Shown here piece after piece: positions 33,064-43,249 of a DNA stretch of 64,000 nucleotides (positions are counted from its first letter, which is position 1; every line of letters begins with the position of its first letter). Below the pieces are notes generated by a model. The model had not been told where the DNA came from and did not search any database. It was given only the letters and a program-made list of their open reading frames with translations. The stretch covers positions 30,846,501-30,910,500 of the forward strand of contig JBAIAC010000059.1 of NCBI GenBank assembly GCA_037349315.1, given 5' to 3'. A program made the position numbers and the translations under genes. The stretch is from Chelydra serpentina (Eukaryota; Chordata; Testudines; Chelydridae).

Positions 33064-34359
33064 TCACACAGCATCCTGGCCATTCATGAAACTTGTTTTC
33101 AAAGCTTCCCTGATGCGCAACGCACCCTGCTGTACTCTTTTAATAGCCCTGGTGTCTGGCTGCGCATAACCAGTGGCCAGGCGATTTGCCTCAACCTCCC
33201 ACCCCGCCATAAACGTCTCCCCCTTACTCTCACAGATATTGTGGAGCGCACAGCAAGCAGTAATAACAATGGGAACATTGGTTTCGCTGAGATCTAACCT
33301 AGTTAATAAACTTCGCCATCTTGCTTTTAAACAGCCAAATGCACACTCCACCACCATTCTGCACTTGCTCAGCCTATAGTTGAAAAGGTCCTGACTACTG
33401 TCCAGGCTACCTGTGTATGGCTTCATGAGCCATGGCATTAAGGGGTAGGCTGGGTCCCCAAGGATAACTATGGGCATCTCAACATCCCCAACGGTTATTT
33501 TCTGGTCTGGGAAGAAAGTCCCTTGCTGCAGCAGCTGAAACAGACCAGAGTTCCTGAAGATGCGAGCGTCATGTACCTTTCCCGGCCAACCCACGTTGAT
33601 GTTGGTGAAACGCCCCTTGTGATCCACCAGTGCTTGCAGCACTATTGAAAAGTAACCCTTTCGGTTTATGTACTCGCTGGCTTGGTGGTCCGGTGCCAAG
33701 ATAGGGATATGGGTTCCGTCTATCGCCCCACCACAGTTCGGGAAGCCCATTGCTGCAAAGCCATCCAGTATGAGCTGCACATTTCCCAGACTCACAACCC
33801 TTGGTACAAGCAGCTTGGTGATCGCCCTGGCTACTTGCATGACAACAGCCCCCACTGTAGATTTTCCCACTCCGAATTGATTCGCGACTGACCGGTAGCT
33901 GTCTGGCGTTGCAAGCTTCCACAGGGCTATCGCCAGTCGCTTCTCTACTGTGAGGGCTGCTCTCATCTTGGTGTTCTGGCGCTTCAGGGCAGGGGAAAGC
34001 AACTCACAAAGTTCCATGAAAGTGCCCTTACGCATGCGAAAGTTTCGCAGCCACTGGGATTCATCCCAGACCTGCAGCACTATGTGGTCCCACCAGTCTG
34101 TGCTTGTTTCCCGGGCCCAGAATCGGCGTTCCACTGTATCAACGAGCCCCATTACCACCATGATGTCCACCTTGCGGGGGGGCCTTTTTTGAGAGAGGTC
34201 TGTGTCCATGTCCTCATCACTCTCCTCAGGCTGATGCTGTCCCGTCCTCACCTCCCGTTGCTCTAGCAGCTCCCGGTTCTCAATCTCCATATACTGCTGG
34301 ACAATGCGCGTGGTGTTCATAACGGCCATAACAGTTGCGGTGATCTGATCATGCTCCAT
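33064..34359 (-). CDS. Harbinger transposase (HARBI1-like DDE nuclease), element 2, intact
   Basis: A 431-residue transposase that would cut and insert the element. The start chosen is MEHDQIT at 34359, which matches element 1; the frame is open upstream to 34515 but is not conserved there. Features: an acidic segment (EESDEDMDTDL, residues 45-55), a helix-turn-helix-like region (SYRSVANQFGVGKSTVGAVV, about 154-173), then the catalytic core with D214 (AIDGTHIPI), D264 (GKVHDARIFRNS) and E338 ([16 protein letters not shown]), plus GDPAYPLMPW and the C-terminal CALHNICES motif. Length and motifs match the PIF/Harbinger family, known also as the domesticated vertebrate gene HARBI1. Because it sits between terminal repeats with its Myb partner, it is a transposon gene and not HARBI1 itself. 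Confidence 0.93.
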   Translation of the reverse strand: MEHDQITATVMAVMNTTRIVQQYMEIENRELLEQREVRTGQHQPEESDEDMDTDLSQKRPPRKVDIMVVMGLVDTVERRFWARETSTDWWDHIVLQVWDESQWLRNFRMRKGTFMELCELLSPALKRQNTKMRAALTVEKRLAIALWKLATPDSYRSVANQFGVGKSTVGAVVMQVARAITKLLVPRVVSLGNVQLILDGFAAMGFPNCGGAIDGTHIPILAPDHQASEYINRKGYFSIVLQALVDHKGRFTNINVGWPGKVHDARIFRNSGLFQLLQQGTFFPDQKITVGDVEMPIVILGDPAYPLMPWLMKPYTGSLDSSQDLFNYRLSKCRMVVECAFGCLKARWRSLLTRLDLSETNVPIVITACCALHNICESKGETFMAGWEVEANRLATGYAQPDTRAIKRVQQGALRIREALKTSFMNGQDAV

Positions 34360-34613
34360 GCTTCCCCTGGTACGCAGTTTGCAGGACAGCAGAGTCGGAG
34401 CAGAAGCGGCGGGTGGATAACAATGGTGGCAGCAATATGGCGCCCGCACGAAAAAAGGCGCGAAAGGATTTTTCGCTCCCCCCTCAGGTGCTTTCACGGA
34501 GGGAGGGGGGAGCAAGGGTTAGGCTCATTTCCTTCTAGCTGCAGATAGTACAATATGCCGTGAGCAGGGGTTAGGCGCCTTTCCTTCCAGCTGCAGATGG
34601 TACAATAAGCTCT

Positions 34614-34695
34614 CCTGACCCCCTCAAGGATTGAACTCGCAACCCCGGGTTTAGCGGGTCAACGCTCATACCGCTGAGCTATCCCTCTGCCCGTG
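34614..34695 (-). repeat. tRNA-like module inside Harbinger 2 (first copy)
   Basis: Minus-strand 'gggatagctcagcggtatga' and 'gttgcgagttcaatccttga', matching the modules of element 1. Flanking 'gctgcagatggtacaataag' segments recur several times in the same terminal region. Confidence 0.75.
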
Positions 34696-34943
34696 TTCCA
34701 GGCAGTGCTGAATCTCCCTTAAAGAAAACGTAAAAAAGCGCCGCCGGCCAGCCACACCAAAGGCCGCCGGCCAGGAGCACTGTAATGTCAAGCATATTGT
34801 ACGATCTGCAGCTAGAAGGCAAGGAGCTTCTCCTGTATGGTCCCGCGACCACAACCATTTATGGCATATTGCACGATCTGCAGCTAGAAGGCAAGGAGCT
34901 TATGCTGTGCAGTCCCGCGACTACCAGCCTCAGGCGGAATGGC

Positions 34944-35020
34944 CCCCTCAAGGATTGAACTCGCAACCCCGGGTTTGGCGGGCCAACGCTCAGAACGCTG
35001 AGCTATCCCTCTGCCCGTAT
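34944..35020 (-). repeat. tRNA-like module inside Harbinger 2 (second copy)
   Basis: Minus-strand 'gggatagctcagcgttctga' and 'ttgcgagttcaatccttgag', corresponding to the 22658-22728 module of element 1. Confidence 0.75.
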
Positions 35021-35554
35021 TATACCGTGACTGAATCTCCACTAGACCTAATGTGAAGGCGTACGCTGGAGATGTACGGTAATTGTGAGCTGAGCAGCCT
35101 TCCGTAGCAAACATGGAAAGCACGCAGACAAGGCGCGAAAAAGATTGCTTTCAAGGAGGGAGGGAGGGACGTTTGATGGCCTGATGACATGTACCCAGAA
35201 CCACCAGCGACATTGTTTTCTGTCCCATCAGGCTTTGGGATCGCAACCCAGAATTCCAATGGGCGGCGGAGACTGCGGGAACTGTGGGATAGCTACCCGC
35301 AATGCAATGCTTCGAAGGTCGATGCTACTCTCGCTACTGTGGACACAGACAATCGACCTCATGGTCTTAACGCTCTTTAGTGGGGACACACACAATCGAT
35401 TCCATTAATTCGGGTTTTAATATATCGACTTCTATAATTTCGACCTAATTCTGTAGTGTAGACGTACCCACAGATACTCCCATCTAGGCTTAAGGTCTAA
35501 TAGTTTTTAGATGTGCAATACCAGATAGGTAATACATAGACTAGTGTCCTGAGG

Positions 35555-35760
35555 GGAAAAAATTGAACCAAAACGTCATTTCGAAACAGAAAATCAAAAT
35601 GTTCCAGTTCAGTGTCATCAAATCACTTTGTTTCAATTGTTTCTTTTTTTAATGAGTTTTTTTCAAAATCAATATGTTCCCATGGAAATGACAGTTTTGG
35701 CAAAATGAAATTTTCTGGTAAAAAAACCATTCTACTGGAAAATTCCCGATCTACTCTACT
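35555..35760. repeat. A/T-rich dispersed repeat, copy 3
   Basis: 'tttcgaaacagaaaatcaaa', 'ggcaaaatgaaattttctgg' and a 'ggaaaattcccgatctactc' end; same character as 9058-9390. Confidence 0.45.
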
Positions 35761-36150
35761 AATAACCTGTAAGTAAGCCATACCTCATGGGTACTGCCTT
35801 ACAGGCTTGTAGCCTAATAATGTGTAGGTAAGCAAATATATACAAAGCTGTAGTGCAGGTGTAATGAACCATTAGGGCATGCACACAGACATCATGATTA
35901 TCAACAAAGACTCACTATGAGGTCTTTGGAACAGAAAAAACAGGTCCATACTACCTGAGCTGAAAGAGATTCCCTTTAACTTTAATACATGGCTTGACTG
36001 CTACTGCATATTCATGCATGCAGGCAGGCACACACACACACACGCTAAACCAGTGTAATACATAGGCAGAAGGCATAGTAATCTTTACATTACGAATATC
36101 ACATAATTACTGTACCTCTTACTCACTGATAGCATTTTGAGAGTTGGCAC

Positions 36151-36242
36151 TAGGATGACCAGTGAGAACTCTGGTGGTTTTTGTTTTTGTTTTGCTTCCC
36201 CCATGTGTCCCGATTTTGGGGTCCTTTAATCTGGTCACCCTA
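36151..36242. mobile_element. hAT MITE (TAGGGTGACCAGA family), copy 2
   Basis: TIRs TAGGATGACCAG ... CTGGTCACCCTA. A perfect 8-bp target duplication GTTGGCAC (36143-36150 and 36243-36250) identifies the hAT superfamily. Confidence 0.88.
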
Positions 36243-37308
36243 GTTGGCACCACTGTGAGGTAATGTTCACCTCAGGATTATAAGGCTTCAAGCCTGTAGG
36301 GAAGTACCTGTGTGGTATCTCTCACCTAAAAATTATTAGGCTTTAGTATACACAAAAGAAAAGGCACTAGTTAAGGTATCAGCACTACAAAGAGGCTGTC
36401 CAGAAGGCTTTAGACCTGGTAGTCTCTGGGCTAGCAACAGTATTGATTCTCCTATATGTTTAAGGCCTAGTTTTTTGACTAGTGTAGGATGCAGGCACAA
36501 ATTACCCTGAAGGCATAATCATATTTGACCCAGAAGTATCCCACAGGCACAGCCATATAGGCCTCATTCCTTATATTTTTGGAGCTAGCAACCCCACACA
36601 GAAACTGCTGGCCAAACAGCCAGCCTAACAATGACTGGGCTAGAGACACCTCTCAAACACCATCCTGCAGACATTAGCTTTCATGACCTTGGAGCTATTA
36701 ACACCACAAAGACACCAGTGGGCAAGTGTAATGAGCCTTTCCCGTGAAAGAAGGACTCACACATTCAGCAGAGATCAAACCCAAGACATCAGAAGATGCT
36801 TTTAGCTCAGTGAAAGTAATAGGCTATTATAGTGGTTGGGAGCAAACAGGGGCCGCTAACAGGGAGTTTCAAGAGGGAGTTCTCCAGGTGAAGGAAGAGC
36901 AAATACGGGATCCTTGAGGTAAGTGGCTGTCTGTAGTGTGTTTGTGTTAGGGGGTTACCTGGTGTGTGCTGAGCTTGTGTTTGCTGTCTGTTTGTTTGTT
37001 TTGTTTGAAGGACCATGTGCTGTGGCTGGCAGTTGGAAGCTGTGAGCTTTTAAACAAGGTTTGAAATCTAGAAGCCTCTGTTCATTGGCTGACACTTAGT
37101 CACGGGGAGGGTGCGGGGGGCTGCTATCAGGAAGGCCAGAACTTTATAAAGCAGTGAGTCAGAAACCAGGGAGCTTTGCAACCAGGGAGTTTTGAGAGGG
37201 GAGTGGGAAGGGGGCAAACTACACTTGCCATTCTTTAAAACCTTTAACCTAAACTATAATCAAAACTTCTTGATTTAAACAAAAATCTTATCAATAACCT
37301 AGGAGAGA

Positions 37309-38230
37309 ATGCAGGCAGAATCCCAGCAGCAGAGTGGGGGCTATCCTGTTTATTATGCTCATTGTAGCATGTATGATTACCTGCCCTGTGGGTGGGTGGT
37401 GTATGTGTGTATTCGGTGCAAGGAGCTCCTGGCCCTCAGAGACCGAGTAGGGGCTTTGGAGGCCAGGGTGGTGGAACTGGAGAAGCTAAGGGAGGCAGAG
37501 AGGTATGTTGATGAGGCTTTCTGGGACACTGTAGATTTGTCCCACCTCTGGTCAGACAGCCCCTGCACTGTTAAGGAGGATGAAAGGCTCAGGGAAGGAG
37601 AGCAGTCAACGGAAGCAGAGGGAAACCTTCCCATAGTTGGGACCCTCCTTCCAGATGATGTTGGGGTATCCTCTAGCACTGAGGTTACCTCTCTGGGGGA
37701 GGGAACTCCAGTCATTAGGAAAAGGCAGGTGTTAGTAATGGGAGATTTGATCATTCGAAACATAGATAGCTTGGTTTCTGATGACCAGAAGAACCGTATG
37801 GTGACTTGCCTGCCTGGTGCGAAGGTTGCAGATCTCTCTAGGCATGTAGATAGACTTATGTGTAGTCCTGAGGAGGAGCGGTGGTCGTGGTACATGTAGT
37901 ACGAATGACATAGGGAAGGGTAGGAGAGACATCCTGGAGGCCAAATTTAGGCTGGTAGGAAAGAGACTGAAATCCAGGACCTCTATGGTGTCATTCTCAG
38001 AAATGCTTCCAGTTCCACATGCAGGGCCAGGTAGGCAGGCACAGCTTCAGAATCTCAATGCGTGGATGAGACGATGGTGTAGAGAGGAGGGGTTTAGATT
38101 TATTAGGAACTGGGGAAACTTTTGGGATGCGGGGAGCCTATACAGGAAGGATGGGTTCCACCTAAACCAAAGTGGAACCAGACTGCTGGCACTCAACATT
38201 AAAAAGGTTGGAGAGCAGTTTTTAAACTAA
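37309..38230 (+). pseudogene. CR1 ORF1 (esterase-like), frameshifted
   Basis: The ORF1 protein of a CR1 LINE. It starts MQAESQQQSGGYPVYYAHCS and continues with a coiled-coil-like segment (LLALRDRVGALEARVVELEK) and an SGNH-esterase-like domain (VLVMGDLIIRNIDSL; HVGTNDIGK after a frameshift at about 37885; YRKDGFHLNQSGTRLLALN). The cysteine knuckle is weak. The serine of the esterase GDS motif is replaced by L (GDL). It is homologous to the ORF1 at 47367-48383. Confidence 0.82.
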
Positions 38231-38439
38231 GAGATGGGGAAAAGCCGATTGCTGCAGAGAAGCACGTGGATTGGACAGAAACTTCTCTTACAGGAGGGTC
38301 TACTGATAGGGATTCTCTAGGTTTTAGTCAGGAGGAGAGGATGGGAAAGGATAAAGAAGGGGCCAGATCAGATGAGAAACTTTCACTTAAAAAAGAATCT
38401 GACACATCTGAAAAGGTCAGACAAATAAACAGTGACCAG

Positions 38440-39756
38440 TTTTTAAAGTACTTGTACACAAATGCCAGAAGTCTAAATAATAAAATGGGTGAACTAGAGT
38501 GCCTCGAGTTAAAGGAGGATATTGACATAATAGGCATCACAGAAACCTGGTGGAGTGAGGACAATCAATGTGACACAATCATTCCGGGGTATAAAATATA
38601 TCGGAAGGACAGAACAGGTCGGGGCAGGGGGAGGGGGGGAGGGGAGGGAGAGAGTGGAACTACATGTGAAAGAAAATGTTGAATCAAATGAAGTAAAAAT
38701 CTTAAATGAAGCCACATCTTCCATAGAATCTCTATGGATAGTAATTCCATGCTCTAATAAAAACATAACAATAGGGATCTATTATCGACCACCTGATCAG
38801 GACAGTGATAGTGATGATAAAATGCTAAGGGATATTAGAGAGGCTATCAAAATAAAGAACTCAATAATAGTGGGAGATTTCAATTATCCCCATATTGACT
38901 GGGTACATGTCACCTCAGGACGAAATGCGGAGACAAAATTCCTCAATATTTCAAATGACTGCTTCTTGGAGCAGCTGGTACAGGAACCCACAAGGGGAGA
39001 GGCAATTCTCGATCTAGTCCTGAGTGGAGCACAGGATCTGGTCCAAGAGGTAACTATAACAGGAGCGCTTGAAAATAGTGACCATAATATAATAACATTT
39101 AACATTCCTGTGGTGGGAAGAACACCTCAGCAGCCCAACACTGTGGCATTTAATTTCAAAAAGGGCAACTATGCAAAAATGAGGAGGTTAGTTAAACAGA
39201 AATTAAAAGGTACAGTGACTAGAGTGAAATCCCTGCAGGCTGCATGGACACTTTTCAAAGACACCATAATAGAGGCTCAACTTAAATGTATACCCCAAAT
39301 TAAAAAACACAGTAAAAGAACTAAAAAAGAGCCACTGTGGCATAACAACCATGTAAAAGAAACAATGAGAGATAAAAAGGCATCTTTTAAAAAGTGGAAG
39401 TCAAATCCTAGTGAGGTAACTAGAGAGGAGCATAAACACTGCCAAATTAAGTGTAAAAATGTAATAAGAAAAGCAAAAAGGAGTTTGAATAACAGCTAGC
39501 CAAAAACTCAAAAGGTAGAAGTGGGGCCCCTGGATGATCAAGATAAAAAAGGAGCACTTAAAGACGATAAAGTCATTGCGGAGAAACTAAATTAAGTCTT
39601 TGCTTCAGTCTTCACGGCTGAGGATGTTAGGGAGATTCCCAACCCTGAGCCGTCCTTTGTAGGTGATAAATCTGAGGAATTGTCACAGATTGAAGTGTCA
39701 TTAGAGGAGGTTTTGGAATTAATTGATAAACTTAACAGTAACAAGTCACCAGGACC
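38440..39756 (+). pseudogene. CR1 ORF2, endonuclease and start of RT, frameshifted and truncated
   Basis: The apurinic-like endonuclease is readable in order: YLYTNARSLNNKMGELECLE, IIGITETWWSED, a frameshift in a G-rich run near 38630, IGIYYRPPDQ, IIVGDFNYPHIDW, LENSDHNIITFNI. The linker IIEAQLKCIPQIKKHSKRTK follows, then the RT start DKLNSNKSPGP, with stops at about 39497 and 39592. The linker is nearly the same as in the LINE at 5268, so they are one subfamily. Confidence 0.88.
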
Positions 39757-40517
39757 CACTAATTCAATGTATTTCACAAGTGTCTGTTTTAATCTTCAAG
39801 CTACTAACCTCACAAAACCACTGCCATGGAAGGAGAAGGTTTAATAATCTTTGAAGTAGAGACACAACATAGCAGGCATCAGGCTTTATAACCTTGAAGT
39901 TAGCAACACACCACAAGCATGGCCTGTATGCAAAATTCTTATGGCTTTAGGCTAGAAACACCACTAAGGCCTAGTAACTGTTTGGTTAGTCTCACAACCC
40001 AACACATCTTTTCTTGCATAAATTCCTGTGGAGGCTTTGGGCTAACTACATTGCATAGACATGCAGGCATAAAGGCAAATAATCTTTAGGATTAAATCAT
40101 AATGATCATAGAATGTGATCTTCTGCTGTAATAATAATAGAGACAAGGCGGGTGAGGTAATATCTTTTCTTGGACCAACTTCTGTTGGTGAAAGAGACAA
40201 ACTTCCCACAGAGCTCTTCTGCAGGTCTGGGAAAGGTACTCAGAGCATCACAGCTAGGTACAGGGTGGACCAGACTATTAAGCATAAAGAGTTAACACGT
40301 TGCAAGAAACCATTCAGAATGAAGTGGGCATATCCTGGGACCAACATGGGCATAACAATACTGCTAATAATAATATTAGTTATTAATAATTAGAAAGGCC
40401 CATACATTTTTGGGTTAGAAATACCACACTGGTACTGCCCTGCAGGCATAAAGGCCTAATAAACTTTGGGCAAGCAACAGAATACAGATATGAATACAAC
40501 ACCACATAATCGCTGTA

Positions 40518-41513
40518 CAGGAACTCCTCGCTTAACGTTGTAGTTATGTTCCTGAAAAATGCGACTTTAAGTGAAACGATGTTAAGTGAATCCAATTCCC
40601 CATAAGAATTAATGTAAATAAGGGGGTTAGGTTCCAGGGAAATTTTTTTCACCAGACAAAAGACTATATATATATATATATACACACACACAATATAAGT
40701 TTTAAACAAACAGTTTAATACTGTTACACAGTGATGATGATTGTGAAGTTTGGTTGAGGTGGAGAAGTCAGAGGGTGGGATATTTCTCAGGGAATGCCTT
40801 ACTGCTATGGCATGATGAACTAGCAATTGGCTGAGCCCTCAAGGGTTAACTCTCACACTCTACAAGGCAGCAGGAACGGAGGGAGGGCAGACAGAGACAG
40901 AGACACACACCCTGTGTGTTTGAGAGATAGAGATGCGCATTTCCCCTGTAAGTATGAAGAGTGGGGTCAGAAGTACACTGCCTTGTTAATTTAGATCAGC
41001 AAGCTGAGACTGGACCGCAGCTGCAGCTGCTGCCTAAGGCAGTAGCTCCCTCCGTCCGTCCATGTATGTCCCCTGCTCTATGGAAGATTGGGTAAGCGGG
41101 GTGCAGGAGCAGGAAGATACCCTGACATTAGCCCCCCTCTTCTTCCCCTACCCCCAACACAGCAAGCAGGAGTCTCTGGGAGCAGCTGCAAGGCTGCACA
41201 TGGCAGTGGGAGGAGGGACAGCTGAACTGCCGGCAATTGATAGCCTGCTGGGCAGCTGCTGCACATGGAACTTAGGGGAGCAGGGAGCTGATAGGGGGAG
41301 CTGATAGGGGGCTGCTAGTCCATCCTGGTTCCAACCACCCACCAGCTAGCTGCAATGGGCTGCTCTTCCTGCAAGCAGTGGACAAAGCATGTGGCTGCCA
41401 AACGACATTAGAAGGGAGCATTGCACAACTTTAAACAAGCATGTTCCCTAATTGATCAGCAACGTAACAATGAAACAACATTAACCGGGACGACTTTACG
41501 TGTGGAGTTCCTG
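40518..41513. mobile_element. Tigger/pogo-like non-autonomous element
   Basis: A 996-bp element with ends CAGGAACTCCTCGCTTAACG and, in reverse, CAGGAACTCCACACGTAAAG. TA dinucleotides on both sides (40516-40517 and 41514-41515) fit a Tc1/mariner insertion. No transposase is recognisable inside. Includes a (TA)n(CA)n run at about 40666-40692. Confidence 0.75.
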
Positions 41514-41600
41514 TATTATAAGCAAATAAAAATGACATTACTTAAGCTAGTATCACCCCACACAGACACTGCATTGGAGGCCTTATATCTGACAGTCTTA

Positions 41601-41895
41601 GGGTACGTCTATACTTACCTCCTGGTTTGGCGGGAAGCAATCAATCTTCTGGGATCGATTTATCGCATCTTGTCTAGACGTGATAAATCAATCCTGGAAG
41701 TGCTCGCCGTCGACACCGGTACTCCTGCTCCGCGAGAGGAGTACGCGGAGTCAATGGGGGAGCCTGCCTTCTGTGTGTGGACCCACGGTAAGTACCTTTT
41801 AGTTCGAACTAAAATACTTCGACTTCAGCTACGTTATTCACGTAGCTGAAGTTGCGTATCTTAGTTCGAACCGGGGGGTTAGTGTGGACCAGCCC
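41601..41895. mobile_element. Harbinger MITE
   Basis: A 295-bp element with ends GGGTACGTCTATACTTACC ... GTGTGGACCAGCCC, similar to those of the autonomous Harbingers here. A perfect TTA target duplication (41598-41600 and 41896-41898) matches the superfamily preference. Confidence 0.85.
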
Positions 41896-42130
41896 TTAGA
41901 GTTAACAACATCATTGATTCTTCAGCAGGTTTCCTTAAGGGCTGGTAATCCATGGGTTGGCAATGCAACTGCTCTGTAGGTATAAATCTCAATATTCTTT
42001 GGACTGTCAACATCTCACAGAACCTGTTGTGCAGATGTAAGACCTAATATAATTTTGGGGCTAGCCAACTAACACAGGGAATACCCTGCAGGCATAAATC
42101 CTACATCTTCGAACTAGTAACAGCACATAA

Positions 42131-42669
42131 TCCTTGTATTATTGACAGGGGACCTGATGTATCATGTTAACTGGGCTGCACCCCCTTCCATTTCACCCCA
42201 GTTACAGATGTTCTGGGGCCCTCCCTAAGATTGGAGTGTTGGTACAATTGTTCTCCCTCCCCCACATCAGCCCTGACTATATGTCAATGTACTTCCTGCA
42301 TCATGTAACATACTGGGCTCTGCATGGGGTATTGCCTCCTAATGGCTGCTCACAGTAGGTGATATGGGATCATTCATGAAGTTCTCAGGTGGCATAAACC
42401 AGTGTTTTGGAAGATGAAAAAACATGACCTTAGTCCCAGTTCCCTGTATGGGTGTGGGATTAATAAATTAATTGTATCAGTCATCAGCATCACTTGGATT
42501 TTCTGCAGTAAAACTGGTGCCTTTTTTAGCTAGCACCACCACACAGGCGCTGCCTAGGAAATTTCCTACCTTGTAATCTGTGACCAAATTGCACTGCACC
42601 AGAGGGCCAGAGAATGGAACTACACTGATTGACACCAGCTGAGGATCTGGCCCAGGCCATACAGTGTAA
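42131..42669. other. Intergenic, no gene recognised
   Basis: No coding region. The end of an old MITE-like sequence ('gacaccagctgaggatctgg') is visible at about 42629. Confidence 0.4.
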
Positions 42670-43249
42670 ACCTTTGCTTAACTGCAGCACAGAGGAACTT
42701 TACTGCAGGCACAAACATTCTTAAGTTTTGAAACAGTCATGACATTCAAACACTGACAACAGGTTTAAGGCATAGTATAATCTGTGCTGGCAACACCAAA
42801 GTCATTGCATTGCCAATAGTTTAGTAGTACTTGGACTAGCAACACTGAAGACATTCCATGCTGTGTAGTTCAAAGATGTGGCAATCTTTGGGCTCAAAAG
42901 ATCATACAGACTGGGTCCAACAAAGAAAAATCAGTTCAAGTCATAATAAATGTCACCTAACAGTAAGGGGAAAATCAAAATAAGAAAGAACAAAAGTCAT
43001 GTACCTCCATGAAAGAGAATTATGTGAGTGTGTCTTCTGTAACAGGCCCCATCAACTCTCTCTTTAAAAAACCCAAAGAAACAAAAACAGCTGCCTTTCC
43101 AGACATCAGACTCCTTTGAAATGCAAATGTGAAAAAAGGAGAAAACAAAGCCATAACATAGAGGCATGCACTCTCTCATCTGTGGGCTAGCAACAACAGC
43201 AATTTCACTGCATGTAGGTTTAAGATGTAATAGTTCTTCCTGGGCAGTA

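Larger units (their letters stand above)
30443..35469 (-). mobile_element. PIF/Harbinger DNA transposon, element 2 (apparently complete)
   Basis: A 5.0-kb element in opposite orientation to element 1. The left end is GCCCTGGTCTACACTAC; the right end read in reverse is GGGTACGTCTACACTAC. ACA on both sides (30440-30442 and 35470-35472) is a plausible 3-bp duplication, atypical for the TWA preference of the superfamily. It carries an open transposase, a spliced Myb-like gene, a third ORF and two tRNA-like modules. It sits in the 55-bp array, whose sequence continues on both sides. Confidence 0.92.
36838..39756 (+). mobile_element. CR1-clade LINE with 5' end, 3'-truncated
   Basis: The 5' UTR resembles that of the full-length CR1 at 46.8 kb: 'caggtgaaggaagagcaaat', 'gtaagtggctgtctgtagtg', then ACTTTATAAAGC (TATA-like, 37143-37151) and a second 'accagggag...ttttgagagg' unit at about 37166. 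ORF1 and the endonuclease part of ORF2 follow. The element stops at NSNKSPGP (39756) in the first part of the reverse transcriptase and its 3' half is missing, the opposite of the usual 5' truncation. Confidence 0.88.
22030..43245. repeat. Degenerate 55-bp tandem array, split by many transposons
   Basis: The unit reads roughly 'aataatctttaggtgagcaa' + 'taccacacaggtactgccat' + 'gcaggcttaaggcct'. The anchor 'aggtgagc' falls at 27828, 27883, 27938, 27993, 28048, 28103 and 28158, exactly 55 bp apart, and again at 28493, 28548 and 28603. The best units lie at 27.77-30.44 kb. More divergent units occur at 22030-22073, 35470-36120, 36243-36800, 39840-40130, 40385-40517, 41516-41600, 41896-42130, 42670-42910 and 43170-43245. 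Everything else within these limits is inserted transposon or unrecognised sequence. The unit is not a multiple of three and has no coding potential. Confidence 0.85.

Noticed and set aside
33064..34515. Host HARBI1 gene
   Set aside because: Lies between transposon terminal repeats with its Myb partner and has a broken sibling nearby; a transposon copy is the simpler reading.
34359..34515. Longer transposase start at 34515
   Set aside because: The extra 52 residues have no counterpart in element 1, where the ATG corresponding to MEHDQ is the start.
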